Below, piece by piece: positions 63,253 through 64,000 of a stretch of DNA of 64,000 nucleotides; position 1 is the stretch's first letter; each line of letters starts with the position of its first letter. Below the pieces are notes generated by a model that was given only the letters and a program-made list of their open reading frames with translations, was not told the origin of the DNA and did no database searches. The DNA is from Sphingobacteriia bacterium. Lineage in GTDB: Bacteria > Bacteroidota > Bacteroidia > Bacteroidales > UBA7960. The translations under genes and the position numbers were made by a program. The stretch is from assembly GCA_011390575.1 (NCBI GenBank), contig JAABSE010000002.1:42472-106471 (forward strand). Reading direction: 5' to 3'.

Positions 63253-63630
63253 TATTAACTTGATTTAAAGGTTATGATGCATTGTAGTTGGCCAAAAAAA
63301 TTTAACTCAATGAAGGTTGGGTTTACTGCAGTTGATGATAGTTATGCAGGGCATTTCAACGAATAGGGTTTGACTTTTTTCTGCTGATTAAACATAATTC
63401 TGTTAATTTTGTATTTCTGTAGTAAGGTTTATCCATCCCTGTTGAGAAACACAAAATTAATAATAAAAGAGCAGGGGGATAAGACCAAATTAGAGAAAAA
63501 ATTGCAAAAGAAAGCAGGCCAATGCTGTCCCGGGAATTAGATTTCAATAATTGTCAGCTCACTAAGCATTTTCGGGAATCGGTGGCCGATATTATTTAAA
63601 CACAGTTATAAACGAAAAAAAGGAAAAAAG
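63253..63630. other. divergent region between the aminotransferase gene and pgk
   Basis: These 378 bases are AT-rich. TAATTTTG at 63404-63411 is a possible -7 box for pgk, but it would leave a leader of over 200 bases. A 63-codon minus-strand frame (63356-63547) has one hydrophobic stretch but no family likeness, and I do not call it a gene. No RNA gene is recognised. Confidence 0.45.
63404..63411 (+). promoter_or_regulatory. possible -7 promoter box of pgk
   Basis: TAATTTTG fits TAnnTTTG but lies 219 bases before the pgk ATG. If used, it makes a long leader. Confidence 0.3.
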
Positions 63631-64000
63631 ATGAAGACCATTGATGGATTTAATTTTAAGGACAAGAAGGCAATTATCAGAGTAGATTTTAATGTGCCCT
63701 TAAATAAGGATTTTGTAATAACTGATGATACGCGCATGCGTTTTGCGGTGCCTACTATAAAAAAGATACTGGACGATGGTGGTTCCGTAATTCTGATGTC
63801 TCACCTGGGACGTCCAAAAGATGGACCTGAAGATAAGTTTTCCCTTCGTCACCTGGTTGATCATTTGTCAAAACTTGTGGAAGCACCGGTAAAATTTGCC
63901 GATGACTGCATGGGAGAATCTGCAGAAAAGCTTTCTGCTGCATTGAAGCCGGGTGAAGTGCTGTTACTTGAAAATCTCCGGTTTTACAAAGAAGAGACCA
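63631..64000 (+). CDS. pgk: phosphoglycerate kinase, 5' part (runs off the window)
   Basis: The first 123 codons of a phosphoglycerate kinase of glycolysis. Starting at the ATG at 63631 the frame has [12 protein letters not shown], the family N-terminal motif (Asp binding 3-phosphoglycerate), then [10 protein letters not shown] and [12 protein letters not shown]. The frame is open to the window end, so the gene is cut by the window and not truncated. A purine-rich AGGAAAAAAG precedes the ATG. Confidence 0.95.
   Translation, partial: MKTIDGFNFKDKKAIIRVDFNVPLNKDFVITDDTRMRFAVPTIKKILDDGGSVILMSHLGRPKDGPEDKFSLRHLVDHLSKLVEAPVKFADDCMGESAEKLSAALKPGEVLLLENLRFYKEET

Noticed and set aside
63356..63547. 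63-codon minus-strand frame with one hydrophobic stretch before pgk
   Set aside because: No family likeness, no promoter box or start context, and it lies across the likely pgk promoter region.

Overview
The window reads as chromosomal DNA of a Bacteroidota bacterium, most likely an environmental Bacteroidales/Marinilabiliales-type organism. This is an inference from several signs. Bacteroidota-type -7 boxes (TAnnTTTG) lie in front of many genes. Lipoproteins, a CarboxypepD_reg/TonB-type outer-membrane barrel and a bS16 with a long acidic tail are present. The ParE, DnaE and alpha-oxoamine synthase sequences are also of Bacteroidota type. I saw no phage, insertion sequence, CRISPR array, rRNA or tRNA.

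Layout. 0-7.3 kb: a baeRF-family protein, clpB, a dicarboxylate/amino-acid symporter, two small lipoproteins and a lone receiver protein, separated by strong bidirectional terminators. 7.6-26.5 kb: a large one-strand chemosensory block. It runs from a CheZ-like coiled-coil protein through a STAS protein, two near-duplicate CheYs, CheA, an outer-membrane barrel, CheW, an MCP, a free HPt, a REC-PAS-PAS-HK-REC-HPt hybrid, CheR, a kinase-like protein without its His, CheD and CheB to a membrane PAS hybrid kinase. 26.5-28.6 kb: rpsP-rimM-trmN6 on the minus strand. 28.9-33.8 kb: dnaE, trxA and a DUF58 gene. 33.9-39.8 kb: a second signalling block with a TPR pseudo-hybrid kinase, a free HPt and a PAS kinase. 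40-52 kb: mainly housekeeping genes (alpha-oxoamine synthase, M23 peptidase, uvrB, pgeF, a YtxH-like gene, Ldh2-family dehydrogenase, Rpn-type nuclease, membrane MutS-like ATPase, metX, rmlD-like). 52.7-64 kb: a conserved protein of unknown function, an outer-membrane receptor, parE, GNAT, a Crp/Fnr regulator divergent from osmC, an omega-amidase/aminotransferase pair, and the 5' end of pgk.

How it works together. The most interesting content is the signalling. The Che proteins form a complete excitation and adaptation pathway: MCP, CheW, CheA, CheY, CheR, CheB, CheD and a candidate phosphatase. No flagellar gene is in view, so the output is probably gliding or another surface behaviour, or gene control. 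Woven into the block and repeated 7 kb away are hybrid-kinase/HPt modules. Three of these have lost a phospho-accepting His: Asn55 in the 21.2-kb protein, Met858 in the HPt of the 17.5-kb hybrid, and Tyr856 in the 33.9-kb hybrid. Each lies near a free HPt protein that keeps its His. This suggests a phosphorelay with scaffold or phospho-sink pseudoenzymes tied to a chemosensory array. The MCP carries a CZB-type zinc motif in its predicted periplasmic part and a C-terminal pentapeptide of the CheR/CheB-tether type.

Limits: all calls come from reading the sequence and known motifs. No alignment, structure prediction or database search was run.
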